DNA of 64,000 nucleotides from the NCBI RefSeq assembly GCF_028290625.1, contig NZ_JAQGJM010000016.1:22293-86292 (forward strand), written 5' to 3'. Shown here piece after piece: positions 42,070-51,103 of this stretch. The position numbers and the translations under genes were made by a program. Source of the stretch: Devosia sp. GTDB taxonomy: Bacteria; Pseudomonadota; Alphaproteobacteria; Rhizobiales; Devosiaceae. Each line of letters opens with the position of its first letter. The first letter of the stretch is position 1. Below the pieces are notes generated by a model. It was not told the DNA's origin. It ran no database searches and saw only the letters and a list, made by a program, of their open reading frames with translations.

Positions 42070-43290
42070 ATGGCGATCGACAATTTCACTCTGGTGGCTG
42101 CATCGGGCGCGGTGATCTGCGTGCTCGGCTTCGTGCTGTTTTACATGTGGCGCCAGGATCGCAGCGCGCCATGGTTCGGCTGGCTGGGGCTGAGCTATGT
42201 GTTTGGAGCGTCGGCGGCGATCCTGCTGGGGACGCGCGCCAGTGGCCCGACTTTCGTCAATACCGGCGTGGCGACCGCGTTGTTGCTGCTGTGCTTCGGC
42301 TGCATGTGGACGGGCGCGCGGGCGTTCGAGCGCCGTACGCCCATGTGGTGGGCATTGGTCCTGGCTCCGGCGCTGTGGCTGACCTCGTTCCTGATCCCCG
42401 ATTTCAGCAATATGCTGGGCCTGCGGGTCGTGATTGCCTCTATCCCGGCGTCGGCCTTCCTGCTGCTGGGCGGGTGGGAGCTTTGGCGCGGTCGGTTCGA
42501 GATCCTGCAATCGCGCAAGGCGGCTATCGCGTTTCACTTCAGCGCGGGACTGTTCTTTGCGTTCCGTATTGTCTCGGTGGGCGCATTGCCGTTTCCGCTT
42601 GGCGGGCTGGTCGTTCATCCCCTGGCGATGGCGGCGTTCAATTTCATCACCTTCGTGCACGCGATGTTCCTTACGGTGCTGATGATCAGCATGACCAAGG
42701 AGCGCCGCGAGTCCACCCAGCGGACGTTAGCGGAAAGCGATGCGCTGACTGGCCTGCCCAACAGGCGGGCCTTTGCCACCGAGGCCGAGCGGCTGCTGCG
42801 CCGGCAGAAGTACAACCGCGCGCCGCTGGCGCTGCTGATCCTGGATCTGGATCACTTCAAGTCGATCAATGACCGCTTCGGGCATGATGCGGGCGACCGA
42901 GTGCTGGTGGAATTCGGGGCGGTGCTCGATGGCGCCTTGCGGCGCGACGATTTCCGCTACCGCATGGGCGGCGAGGAATTCTGCTGCCTGTTGCCGGGGC
43001 TGACCATTCGCGAGGCGCAGGCCACAGCGGAGCGGATCTGCGAGGCGTTCCAGGCGACCACGGTGGAGGTGCTGGGCGGTTCGGTGCGCGGCACGGTCAG
43101 CATCGGCATTTCCTCGACCGATATCTGCGGCTATGTGCTGGAAGACCTGCTCAACGAGGCCGACGCCGCGACCTATGAGGCCAAGGCGTCTGGGCGTAAT
43201 CGTGCGGTCGTGGCTATCGCCAAGCCCGTGGCGCCGGTAACGCCAACGATCGATAATGTCACCGAGATCAGGCCGAAGCTGCGGGCCTAA
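42070..43290 (+). CDS. Membrane diguanylate cyclase (7TM-like sensor + GGDEF)
   Basis: A 406-residue protein with about six to seven hydrophobic helices in the first 215 residues (for example AASGAVICVLGFVLFYMW), an unrecognised sensor, and a GGDEF domain from about residue 235: DALTGLPNRRAFATEAERLL, LILDLDHFKSINDRFGHDAG, active site YRMGGEEF, with an inhibitory-site RRDD five residues before it. It should make c-di-GMP and be product-inhibited. The ATG follows GGAGCCCGG; a hairpin (42024-42044) stands just before the RBS. It ends four bases over the convergent secreted-protein gene. Confidence 0.92.
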   Translation: MAIDNFTLVAASGAVICVLGFVLFYMWRQDRSAPWFGWLGLSYVFGASAAILLGTRASGPTFVNTGVATALLLLCFGCMWTGARAFERRTPMWWALVLAPALWLTSFLIPDFSNMLGLRVVIASIPASAFLLLGGWELWRGRFEILQSRKAAIAFHFSAGLFFAFRIVSVGALPFPLGGLVVHPLAMAAFNFITFVHAMFLTVLMISMTKERRESTQRTLAESDALTGLPNRRAFATEAERLLRRQKYNRAPLALLILDLDHFKSINDRFGHDAGDRVLVEFGAVLDGALRRDDFRYRMGGEEFCCLLPGLTIREAQATAERICEAFQATTVEVLGGSVRGTVSIGISSTDICGYVLEDLLNEADAATYEAKASGRNRAVVAIAKPVAPVTPTIDNVTEIRPKLRA

Positions 43291-43994
43291 TCAGCCCAAC
43301 TGCCGTGGCTGTAGAGGCCGGTGAAGGTGACGTTCATGCCGCCGCAGGCGTTGTTGTCGGCGACGGCCAGGTAGGGGCCGAGCTGCCACATGCGGACGGA
43401 GCAATTGGCCGATGTGGGATCGTAGGGCAGCATGGTCTCGTCATAGTCCTGGGTGAAAGCCACCCGGCCCTTCTTGGGCTGGACGGTGGCGACGAAGCTG
43501 CCCTGGTTGACGCCGCCGCTGGAGACCCGGAGCGGATCGAACATGCCCCAGGTGGCGGTACCGTCGACGGTGATCTGGTTTTCGGGAGCCGCCTTAATGA
43601 GGATCTGCTGCTCGATGGAATAGCGCCAGGAGCCGGTCCAGACGGCGCCGGAATAGTCGGCCGTCACCAGTGCCGATATGGGCAGCAAGGCGCTGATCAG
43701 CATGTAATTCGGAGCCTCGCCCAGGATCGAGGCGCAGGCCATGTCGCCGGCCGTGCTGGTGACGATGACGACGGTGCCGGGATGCAATTGGCGGCTAACC
43801 GGCGCGCAGGCGTCGCCGCGTTGTGGGCAGCCCTCGATAGCCATTGGTTGCATTGTCAGCGGCCCGAGGCCGGAAACCTGATAGGTCTGCGGGTGGGGAT
43901 TGTCGCCCCGCAGGTCGCTGAGGCCGTCGCAATCGGCCGCCATGGCGGGACTAGCCAGCAAGCAGAACATGGCGACGAGAGTGAGCTTGGACAT
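43287..43994 (-). CDS. Secreted protein of unknown function
   Basis: I do not recognise this 235-residue protein. A signal peptide MSKLTLVAMFCLLASPAMA is cleaved before ADCDGLSDL. The mature part has about eight cysteines (in GCPQRGDAC, MACASI, NCSVRM, NNACGGM), probably in disulphides, and no charge-rich or catalytic motif I can name. Tryptophan- and Tyr-rich segments (SGAVWTGSWRYSIEQQ) suggest a beta-rich fold. The stop overlaps the convergent GGDEF gene by four bases. Confidence 0.7.
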   Translation of the reverse strand: MSKLTLVAMFCLLASPAMAADCDGLSDLRGDNPHPQTYQVSGLGPLTMQPMAIEGCPQRGDACAPVSRQLHPGTVVIVTSTAGDMACASILGEAPNYMLISALLPISALVTADYSGAVWTGSWRYSIEQQILIKAAPENQITVDGTATWGMFDPLRVSSGGVNQGSFVATVQPKKGRVAFTQDYDETMLPYDPTSANCSVRMWQLGPYLAVADNNACGGMNVTFTGLYSHGSWAD

Positions 43995-44053
43995 TGGCAG
44001 CCTCCGGTTGAGGGATGGCTAGCCCAAGCTGCGTGAACCGGGAATGAAGCGGT

Positions 44054-44323
44054 TCAGTCCGGGCCGAAGGTGAGATCGAGGGCGCGCTTGCCGCCGGGGG
44101 CGAACACGTCGAGCTCGATGGCAATGCGAGGCTGCGCCACCCGGCGGGTCCGGGAGGACAGAGCCAGCACGGCGGCGAGCAGTTCGCCGACGGTACGGCG
44201 CTGATGCAGCAGGCGGGCGGAAATCCCGTCCATGGTGCGTCGGCGCACCTTGGGATCGGGGGAGGCAAGCTTGGAGCGGCCGACGAAATTGGCCAGCTCG
44301 CTCAGGGCAGTACGTTCGCTCAT
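44054..44323 (-). CDS. Small conserved-looking hypothetical protein
   Basis: An 89-residue product starting MSERTALSELANFVGRSKLA with RBS GGAG eight bases upstream. The middle is basic and helical (VRRRTMDGISARLLHQRRTV), the end is beta-like (PRIAIELDVFAPGGKRALDL). No family is recognised. It is transcribed the same way as the unknown secreted-protein gene downstream (59 bases) and the carboxypeptidase upstream. Confidence 0.55.
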   Translation of the reverse strand: MSERTALSELANFVGRSKLASPDPKVRRRTMDGISARLLHQRRTVGELLAAVLALSSRTRRVAQPRIAIELDVFAPGGKRALDLTFGPD

Positions 44324-44452
44324 TGGGCTACTCCAAACACAGGCACCAATTTGCTTCCCCATCGGCCGGACATTTGACGCCCATACACGGCGTGTCCGAC
44401 TCATTGTCGTTTCAGTCGCCGCAGCGGAGACCCGCTACGGTTGGGCTGACGA

Positions 44453-46090
44453 TCAGCCCTGCATCGCCAGGCAGGAGAGATTCTGCTGCTTGAGGCGGTT
44501 GCACATGTCGCTCGCCGCATCGCGGTCACCGAAGCCGACGAAGCGGGCGCGGTAGAACACCTGGCCGTTCTTTTCGAAGCGTTCGACGTAAGAGCGGAAA
44601 TCACCAAGGGTCGCCACCTTGCCGGCGGCATCGGTCAGCATGCCCTGGGCATTGGATTCGGACGGGGCGGCGCCGATCTGGACGATCCAGCCACCGGCCG
44701 GCACTACCGCCTTGTTGTCATTGGCGGCGGTGCCGATGGAACCGCTGGTCAGCAGATCGACCGGCTGGCCCTCGGCGCCGACGCCGACAGGCGGCAGCAG
44801 AGGCGCGGACGGCGCGGTCTGGCCGAGCGCAGCCGGGGGCGCGCCGAGGCTATAAGTATCGCTGAGCCAGGCGCCGATGACGTCCTGGCTGGGATATTCA
44901 GGCGTGGGGGCCTGGCTGGGCGCGGCGAGCGTATTAGCGGCCTGCACGGCCGGCTGCAGGCCGAGATCGGCGGGCATGGGGGCAGGCTGGGGCGCGACGC
45001 TGGCGAGGGTGACTTCGGGCGGCGCGGCCTGCTGGAACGGCACCTGCTGAGGCTGCGGCTGGGCGCTATTGCCGGCAACGAGCTGGGCCAGGCGGAAACC
45101 GGGCAGGGGCATGGGCATGACGAAGGTGCCGGCAGCCGGCGTTGCGGCGGGCGATTGCGCAACGGCGACCTGGATATTGCCCTGGCGGCCCGGCTGCGGG
45201 ATCATGGCGGTCTGCAGATAGTTGCCCTGGCGGCCCTTCGGCAGGTAGGTCGAGACCAGTTCGCGAACCTTCTGGTCGCGGGCGCCGGCGGTGTTGAAGC
45301 CGAAGGCGACGACGACGATGTGGCGATTGTCCTTGCGGGCGGCAGTCAGCAGGTTGGAGCCGGCGGCGTTGATATAGCCGGTCTTGATGCCGTCGACGGC
45401 GTCCATATAGCCAAGCACGCGGTTATGGTTGCCATAGGTGCGGCGGCCATAGCTGAAGCTGCGGGTCTGGAAGAATTCGTAATAGTTGGAGTAGTGCTGG
45501 TAGATGGCGATGCCCAGAATGGCCTGGTCGCGCACCGTGGTGAGTTGGCCGCCATCGGGCAGGCCCGAGGCATTGCGGTATGTGGTGTTGCGCATGCCCA
45601 GCGCCCGTGCGGTCGCGGTCATGCGCTGGGCGAACTTTTCTTCCGAGCCGGAAATGTGCTCGGCGATGACGCGGGCCATGTCGTTGGCCGAAATGGTGAC
45701 GATGGACTTGATGGCGTCTTCCACCGAAATGGTGGCGCCGGCGCGCAAGCCCAGCTTGGTGGGCTCAGCGGCGGCGGCATGGCGCGAGACGGTCATCTTG
45801 GTGGTCAGGCTCAGATTGCCGGCCGCCAGTTCCTGGAACAGGATGTAGAGGGTCATCACCTTGGTGATCGAGGCGGGGTAGCGCTTGGAATCGGCGGCTT
45901 CTTCGTACATGACCTTGCCGGATTTGGCATCGACCACGATGCCGGCATAGCGACGAAGATTTTCAATGGCTTGAGCCGGTGCGACCATGGGCGCCAGGAT
46001 GGCGAAGGACACAAGGACAGCGGCAAGGGTACGCATAAAAACTGCGCGCCAAGGGGATTTCGCCTGGGAAGCCACCCGGTACTCCAACAT
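44453..46090 (-). CDS. D-alanyl-D-alanine carboxypeptidase (PBP5-type) with C-terminal SPOR domain
   Basis: Trims the terminal D-Ala from peptidoglycan stem peptides in the periplasm. From the ATG at 46090 the product is 545 residues, with a signal peptide (MRTLAAVLVSFAILAPMVAP, residues 19-38). The catalytic domain has the SxxK nucleophile in PASITKVMTLY, SxN in TISANDMARV and KTG in GIKTGYINAAGSNL. A long Ala/Pro/Gln linker (about residues 300-445) leads to a SPOR domain at the C terminus (GWIVQIGAAPSE to CNRLKQQNLSCLAMQG), which targets denuded septal glycan. The ATG at 46036 is the alternative start. A SPOR fusion is common in Hyphomicrobiales. Confidence 0.92.
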   Translation of the reverse strand: MLEYRVASQAKSPWRAVFMRTLAAVLVSFAILAPMVAPAQAIENLRRYAGIVVDAKSGKVMYEEAADSKRYPASITKVMTLYILFQELAAGNLSLTTKMTVSRHAAAAEPTKLGLRAGATISVEDAIKSIVTISANDMARVIAEHISGSEEKFAQRMTATARALGMRNTTYRNASGLPDGGQLTTVRDQAILGIAIYQHYSNYYEFFQTRSFSYGRRTYGNHNRVLGYMDAVDGIKTGYINAAGSNLLTAARKDNRHIVVVAFGFNTAGARDQKVRELVSTYLPKGRQGNYLQTAMIPQPGRQGNIQVAVAQSPAATPAAGTFVMPMPLPGFRLAQLVAGNSAQPQPQQVPFQQAAPPEVTLASVAPQPAPMPADLGLQPAVQAANTLAAPSQAPTPEYPSQDVIGAWLSDTYSLGAPPAALGQTAPSAPLLPPVGVGAEGQPVDLLTSGSIGTAANDNKAVVPAGGWIVQIGAAPSESNAQGMLTDAAGKVATLGDFRSYVERFEKNGQVFYRARFVGFGDRDAASDMCNRLKQQNLSCLAMQG

Positions 46091-46282
46091 AACTCTCGGG
46101 CGCAAACACCGCCCGTACACAATTTACAAAGCCGGAGGCCTGACGATGCCCCCATCCGCCAATGCAGCCGTTACTGGCGCAATCTAGCGACAGCCCGTTA
46201 CGAATCCGTAAAATGCGAACGACTTGGGTGAGAGTGTGATCGGGAGGCAGCTAGTGCGCAGAGGCGAGCGGGGAGATTGGAC

Positions 46283-46927
46283 ATGAAGCTTTATACGCGG
46301 GCGCAGAATTCGGCTGGGGAGCGGGTGCGGATTGCGCTCAACCTCAAGGGCATCGCTTACGAGTACGTGGCTGTCTCGACGCTTGGGCCCGGCGAGTATG
46401 CCCGGATCAATCCGCAGGAGCTGCTGCCGGCCCTGGAGGTCGATGGACGTGTCATCACGCAGTCGGCGGCGATCCTCAATTATCTGGATGCGGCTTTTCC
46501 CGAGCGGCCGCTATTGCCGGCCGATCCGGTGGTGCGGGCGCAGGCCATTGCTTTTGGCTCAGTGGTTGCGGCGGAGATGCATGCACTGACGGTGCAGCGG
46601 GTACGGCGGTTCCTGATCGGGGACATGGGCGCCGACGAGGCTCGGGTGCAGCGCTGGGTGGCGCATTGGCTGGGGCTGGGTTTTGCCACGCTGGAGGGAT
46701 TACTGGCGGCGCGATCGGCCGATTGGCCCTTCTGCTTCGGCGACGAGCCGGGCTGGGCCGATCTGTTCATGGTTCCGCAGGTGGCCAATGGTCGCCGGCT
46801 CGGAATCGATCTGGCGGATTATCGGCGCGTCACGGAAACCGCCGATCGGTGCCGCCAGCTCGAACCATTCCGGCTGGCCGAGCCGCAAATGCAGCCCGAC
46901 TATCCCGTCGAGCCCGTGCCGCGCTGA
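46283..46927 (+). CDS. Glutathione S-transferase, maleylacetoacetate-isomerase-like (zeta class)
   Basis: A 214-residue GST. The start [20 protein letters not shown] contains a variant of the zeta-class active-site motif SSCSxRVRIAL (here [11 protein letters not shown]), with [20 protein letters not shown] and [16 protein letters not shown] following. In canonical MaiA the second Ser/Cys of SSC contacts glutathione; here only one Ser is left, so isomerase activity is uncertain. No tyrosine-degradation genes are near. RBS GGGGAGA is strong. Confidence 0.8.
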   Translation: MKLYTRAQNSAGERVRIALNLKGIAYEYVAVSTLGPGEYARINPQELLPALEVDGRVITQSAAILNYLDAAFPERPLLPADPVVRAQAIAFGSVVAAEMHALTVQRVRRFLIGDMGADEARVQRWVAHWLGLGFATLEGLLAARSADWPFCFGDEPGWADLFMVPQVANGRRLGIDLADYRRVTETADRCRQLEPFRLAEPQMQPDYPVEPVPR

Positions 46928-46983
46928 CAATCGCCCGATTTCCGGGCATTTTCGCCGGTCACGAATTAGAGAAGGATTGGCCC

Positions 46984-47011
46984 TTAACACCGGCTGGATT
47001 TTGCCTACATA
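46984..47011 (+). promoter_or_regulatory. Candidate promoter of clpS-clpA
   Basis: TTAACA (46984-46989), 16 bases, TACATA (47006-47011). Transcription from it would start near 47018, just ahead of the ATG at 47023 and well ahead of ATG 47059. Confidence 0.4.
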
Positions 47012-47058
47012 ATGGGTCCACCATGCTGCTTCGTTTCTCCCACGACAGATGTATCGCC

Positions 47059-47484
47059 ATGACGCCATCAGGCCTGCTCGCCCAGAATCCCCAAGTGGAC
47101 ACCGCCCTGCGGTTGTCCGCCGTTCCCGCCTGGGCTGGGCCGAAGGACGATGACGGCGACAAGGGCACTGACGGGGGCGGGAGAGGCGGCACCGAAACCG
47201 GAACCGCGACCAAAACGCGGACCAAGACCAAGCGGCCGAACCTGTACCGAGTACTGCTGCTGAACGACGATTACACGCCGATGGAATTCGTCGTTCTGGT
47301 CCTGCAGGACGTCTTCAACAAATCGCGTGAAGAGGCCATGCAGATCATGATGCACGTTCACCAAAAGGGGGTGGGTGAATGCGGCGTCTTTCCATACGAG
47401 GTCGCCGAAACCAAGGTGACCCGCGTCATGGATACTGCACGCAAAAACCAGCATCCGCTGCAATGCGTGATGGAAAAGCAATAG
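47059..47484 (+). CDS. clpS: ATP-dependent Clp protease adaptor ClpS
   Basis: Adaptor that binds N-degron substrates and delivers them to ClpAP. The core (about residues 60-141) has [40 protein letters not shown] and the end [11 protein letters not shown], with the DDYTPM loop and His residues that form the N-degron pocket. A Gly/Thr/Lys-rich tail precedes the core, as in rhizobial forms ([10 protein letters not shown]). The exact start is uncertain; ATG 47023 adds 12 residues. It lies nine bases before clpA. Confidence 0.95.
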   Translation: MTPSGLLAQNPQVDTALRLSAVPAWAGPKDDDGDKGTDGGGRGGTETGTATKTRTKTKRPNLYRVLLLNDDYTPMEFVVLVLQDVFNKSREEAMQIMMHVHQKGVGECGVFPYEVAETKVTRVMDTARKNQHPLQCVMEKQ

Positions 47485-47493
47485 GAACATCAG

Positions 47494-49848
47494 ATGCCCT
47501 CATTTTCTCGCGGACTTGAAAAGGCTCTGCATCAGGCGATGAACCTGGCGCGTGAGCGCAACCATGAGTTCGCAACCCTCGAGCACCTGCTGCTCGCCCT
47601 CACCGACGACCGGGAGACCATTGCGGTGCTCACCGGCTGCGATGTCGATGTCGATGCGCTCAAGAGCGACCTCGAAGATTTCATCAATGAAGAGCTGGAC
47701 AGCCTGATCGTGGCCAATGGCCAGGACGCGCGGCCGACCGCCGCGTTCCAGCGCGTGATCCAGCGCGCCGTTATCCATGTCCAGTCCTCGGGCCGCGAAG
47801 AAGTGACGGGGGCCAATGTGCTCGTCGCCATCTTTGCTGAGCGCGAGAGCCATGCTGCATACTTCCTCGAACAGCAGGACATGAGCCGGCTGGACGCGGT
47901 CAATTTCATCAGCCACGGCATTACCAAATCGGGTGCCAGCGAGGAACGCAAAGTGCGCGGAGCCGAGGACGGCAATGAAGGCAATGGCGAAGGCGGGAGC
48001 GGCCGCGGCGAGAACGCCAAGAGCTCGGCTTTGGCCGATTTCTGTGTCGATCTGAATGCCAAGGCGCGGGCTGGCAAGATCGATCCGCTGATCGGCCGCG
48101 ATGCCGAACTGCGGCGGACCATCCAGATCCTGTGCCGTCGCTCCAAGAACAACCCGATCTATGTGGGTGACGCTGGCGTCGGCAAGACGGCTATCGCCGA
48201 GGGTCTTGCGCGCAAGATCGTCGAAGGCGACGTGCCCGAAGTGCTCAAGGAAGCAGTGATCTATTCGCTCGATATGGGCTCGCTGCTGGCTGGCACCCGC
48301 TATCGCGGCGACTTCGAGGAACGCCTCAAGGCGGTGATGAAGGAGCTGGAGAAGCTTCCCAATTCCGTGCTGTTCATCGATGAAATCCACACCATGATCG
48401 GTGCGGGCGCCACTTCGGGCGGCGCGCTGGATGCTTCGAACCTGCTCAAGCCAGCTTTGGCGAGCGGCGCGATCCGTTGCATCGGCTCGACTACCTATAA
48501 GGAATATCGCCAGTTCTTCGAGAAGGACCGGGCGCTGGTGCGTCGCTTCCAGAAGATCGACGTCAATGAGCCGTCGATCCCCGATGCGATCGAGATCGTG
48601 AAGGGCCTTCGTCCCTATTTCGAAGAGTTCCACAAGATCAAGTACACCGACGAGGCGCTGAAGGCGGCTGTCGAGCTATCGGCTCGCTATATCAACGACC
48701 GCAAGCTCCCGGACAAGGCCATCGACGTTCTCGACGAGACCGGCGCCAGCCAGATGCTGCTCAAGCTCGAGGATCGCAAGGCGATCATCGACGTCGAAGA
48801 CATCGAAGCGACCATCGCGACGATCGCGCGCATTCCGCCAAAATCGGTCTCCAAGTCGGATTCCGAGATGCTGCGCAGCCTTGAATCCAACCTGCGCACC
48901 GTGGTGTTCGGGCAGGACGTGGCGATCACCTCGCTGGCTTCCGCCATCAAGCTGGCCCGTGCCGGCCTGCGCGAACCGGAAAAGCCGATCGGCTCGTACC
49001 TGTTCACCGGCCCGACCGGCGTCGGCAAGACCGAAGTCGCCAAGCAACTCGCCGACACCCTTGGGGTGGAACTTTTGCGCTTCGACATGTCCGAATATAT
49101 GGAGCGCCACACGGTGTCGCGCTTGATCGGCGCGCCTCCGGGCTATGTGGGTTTTGACCAGGGTGGTCTGCTCACCGATGGTGTGGATCAGCATCCGCAT
49201 TGCGTGGTGCTGCTCGACGAAATCGAGAAGGCGCATCCGGACCTGTACAACATCCTGTTGCAGGTGATGGACCACGGCAAGCTGACCGACCATAACGGCA
49301 AGCAGGTGGATTTCCGCAATGTCATCCTCATCATGACCTCCAATGCCGGGGCCATGGACTTGCAGAAGAGCCCGATCGGGTTCGGCCGCAAGCGCGAGCA
49401 GGGCGACGACGAAGAGGCGATCAACCGCCTGTTCACGCCGGAATTCCGCAATCGCCTGGACGCGATCATCTCGTTTGCTCCGCTGCCGCGCGAAGTCGTG
49501 CGTCGCGTGGTCGAGAAGTTCGTGCTGCAGCTCGAAGGCCAGCTGGCCGAGCGTGGCGTAACTATCAACCTGACGCCGGAGGCCGCCGATTGGCTGGCCG
49601 AACACGGCTATGACGAACGCATGGGCGCCCGTCCGCTGGGCCGGGTGATCCAGGAATACGTCAAGAAGCCGCTGGCCGAGCAGGTGCTGTTTGGCGAGCT
49701 GGTCAATGGCGGCACGGTGACCGTGGCGGTCGTTGGCGAGGGTTCGGAAGCCAAGCTGGAACTGGTGGCGGTGCCTCCGCGTCCGGCCAAGCCAAAGGCG
49801 CTGCCGCGGCCGAAGAAGAGCAAGGCGACTGTCGAAAAAGACAACTAG
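47494..49848 (+). CDS. clpA: ATP-dependent Clp protease ATP-binding subunit ClpA
   Basis: Hexameric AAA+ unfoldase that feeds substrates to ClpP. The 784-residue product has the N domain (ARERNHEFATLEHLLLALTD, residues 18-37) that binds ClpS, NBD1 with Walker A GDAGVGKTAIAEGLA and Walker B VLFIDEIHTMIGAGATSGGA, NBD2 with GPTGVGKTEVAKQLA and VVLLDEIEKAHPDLYNI, and the ClpP-docking IGF loop (SPIGFGRKREQGDDEEA). An acidic/Gly linker lies at about residues 155-185. The C terminus carries a Lys/Pro-rich tail. A terminator follows 24 bases later. Confidence 0.97.
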   Translation: MPSFSRGLEKALHQAMNLARERNHEFATLEHLLLALTDDRETIAVLTGCDVDVDALKSDLEDFINEELDSLIVANGQDARPTAAFQRVIQRAVIHVQSSGREEVTGANVLVAIFAERESHAAYFLEQQDMSRLDAVNFISHGITKSGASEERKVRGAEDGNEGNGEGGSGRGENAKSSALADFCVDLNAKARAGKIDPLIGRDAELRRTIQILCRRSKNNPIYVGDAGVGKTAIAEGLARKIVEGDVPEVLKEAVIYSLDMGSLLAGTRYRGDFEERLKAVMKELEKLPNSVLFIDEIHTMIGAGATSGGALDASNLLKPALASGAIRCIGSTTYKEYRQFFEKDRALVRRFQKIDVNEPSIPDAIEIVKGLRPYFEEFHKIKYTDEALKAAVELSARYINDRKLPDKAIDVLDETGASQMLLKLEDRKAIIDVEDIEATIATIARIPPKSVSKSDSEMLRSLESNLRTVVFGQDVAITSLASAIKLARAGLREPEKPIGSYLFTGPTGVGKTEVAKQLADTLGVELLRFDMSEYMERHTVSRLIGAPPGYVGFDQGGLLTDGVDQHPHCVVLLDEIEKAHPDLYNILLQVMDHGKLTDHNGKQVDFRNVILIMTSNAGAMDLQKSPIGFGRKREQGDDEEAINRLFTPEFRNRLDAIISFAPLPREVVRRVVEKFVLQLEGQLAERGVTINLTPEAADWLAEHGYDERMGARPLGRVIQEYVKKPLAEQVLFGELVNGGTVTVAVVGEGSEAKLELVAVPPRPAKPKALPRPKKSKATVEKDN

Positions 49849-49872
49849 GCGCAAGCCTTAGTGTGAATTGAG

Positions 49873-49905
49873 AAGGCCGGGAGCGATCCCGGCCTTTTTT
49901 GTTTT
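49873..49905 (+). terminator. Terminator of clpS-clpA
   Basis: AAGGCCGGGA and TCCCGGCC (49873-49894), loop GCGA, followed by TTTTTTGTTTT. Confidence 0.93.
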
Positions 49906-49955
49906 GGATGATTGAGATGCTAGGCGCTTAGCTTTTATCCATCCCCATCGCCGGT

Positions 49956-50035
49956 CTTCCCGCGGACTTGATCCGCGGGCCTCTCGCCGCTTGTGCCGCG
50001 TTGAGGGTGGCCCGCGGGTCAAGCCCGCGGGAAGG
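49956..50035. repeat. Repeat family R5, copy 2
   Basis: 80 bases sharing CTTCCCGCG, CCGCGGGCCTCTCGCCGCTT, GTGCCG, TGGCCCGCGGGTCAAGCCCG and GAAGG with the copy at 38486-38565. It lies between the clpA terminator and the small HTH gene. Confidence 0.85.
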
Positions 50036-50080
50036 AGTGAGTGGTTCAGTGCCTAACGCCTACTGCGCGGCGTGGTGCTT

Positions 50081-50329
50081 CTAGATAAACGTCGGCGGGT
50101 TGGTTTCCGGCTGTTCGGCAAGAGCCTCCAACCGATCCAGGGTGACGCCAACCTGATGGGCGACGGCGAGATTGAAATCCTCGTCCGGACCGGTGGTTTC
50201 ATATTCACGCAGGGCTTCGGGGATCAGTCCGGCCTCGGCGGCGAATTCCTCAAGGCTGAAGCCGAGGGCGATACGGCGATTGTGGTCGCCTTTCGGCGAA
50301 CGCTCGTCATCATAGACTGGCTCGGTCAT
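50081..50329 (-). CDS. Small helix-turn-helix (XRE-like) protein
   Basis: An 82-residue protein. NRRIALGFSLEEFAAEAGLI, PEALREYETTGPDEDFNLAV and AHQVGVTLDRLEALAE (about residues 19-70) follow the five-helix order of Cro/C1-type HTH domains, although the recognition helix is acidic (PEALREYE), which is unusual for DNA contact. ATG 50329 has a near-perfect RBS GAGGAG six bases upstream. It may be a small regulator or a degenerate, non-DNA-binding relative. Confidence 0.7.
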   Translation of the reverse strand: MTEPVYDDERSPKGDHNRRIALGFSLEEFAAEAGLIPEALREYETTGPDEDFNLAVAHQVGVTLDRLEALAEQPETNPPTFI

Positions 50330-50403
50330 GGTCAACTCCTCGTGCTGTGTGGTGAGGAGATAAGACGGCGGCGGACAAAAAGTTCAAACCGTGGGTCGTT
50401 GGG

Positions 50404-51054
50404 TCACAGTTTGACGGCCCTTGGCCCCAGCAAGACAAAGCCGAGCAGGAAGGCGGCATAGACCGCCAGGGGCAAAGCGAGGGCGTAAATGTCCATGGCG
50501 CGATAGCCCAAGGCGCCAAGGGCGGCACCAGCCAACAGCGAGGCCCAGACCAGCAGGTGCTGCGCCCAGCGCCAGGGCGGAGCCTCGCGGCGCAAGGCCC
50601 GGGCCAGGTCCTGGCCGGCAGCGAACAGGGTGCCCGTGACGAAGGTGGCGCCAAGGCGGACCGAACCCTCGGAGAGCAGCACGGCATTTTGCGCGCCGGC
50701 GGCAACCGCGAGTGCCAGCATGGTCTGGGGTGGTGGGTAGCCAGCCAGCGTTAGGGCGAACGCGGTGGACAGGGCGAGCAGCACGAGGGCAAGCGCGCCG
50801 ACCGGGCCCCAGCGGCGGTCGGTCAGCGCGAGCGCCGAGCCGGCGACACTGCCGAGGAAGAATAGCAGCACCAGCGATGTCGTCAGCAGTGCGGTCGGCC
50901 AGATCCCATTGGCGAGAGCATCGCCGAGCTGGGTGGTATTGCCGCTCATGAACGAGGTGTAAAAGCCGCCCAGTTCGATGAAGCCGATAGCGTCGATGAA
51001 CCCCGCGGCCGCGGTGAGCAGGAGGCCGACGCTGAGCTTGGGGGCGGGGGTCAC
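50404..51054 (-). CDS. YoaK/DUF1275 family membrane protein
   Basis: A 216-residue protein with six hydrophobic helices. LLTAAAGFIDAIGFIELGGF and YTSFMSGNTTQLGDALANG near residues 8-45 are the DUF1275 (YoaK) signature. Related proteins are uncharacterised, sometimes next to stress genes. The GTG at 51054 is chosen because an upstream open frame overlaps the hydrolase gene and is not family-like. It follows the hydrolase gene on the same strand after 49 bases. Confidence 0.87.
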   Translation of the reverse strand: MTPAPKLSVGLLLTAAAGFIDAIGFIELGGFYTSFMSGNTTQLGDALANGIWPTALLTTSLVLLFFLGSVAGSALALTDRRWGPVGALALVLLALSTAFALTLAGYPPPQTMLALAVAAGAQNAVLLSEGSVRLGATFVTGTLFAAGQDLARALRREAPPWRWAQHLLVWASLLAGAALGALGYRAMDIYALALPLAVYAAFLLGFVLLGPRAVKL

Positions 51055-51103
51055 GCAGGGTCCGATTGTGGGTGTGAGGCCGGGATTGCTCCCGGCCCGT
51101 GGG

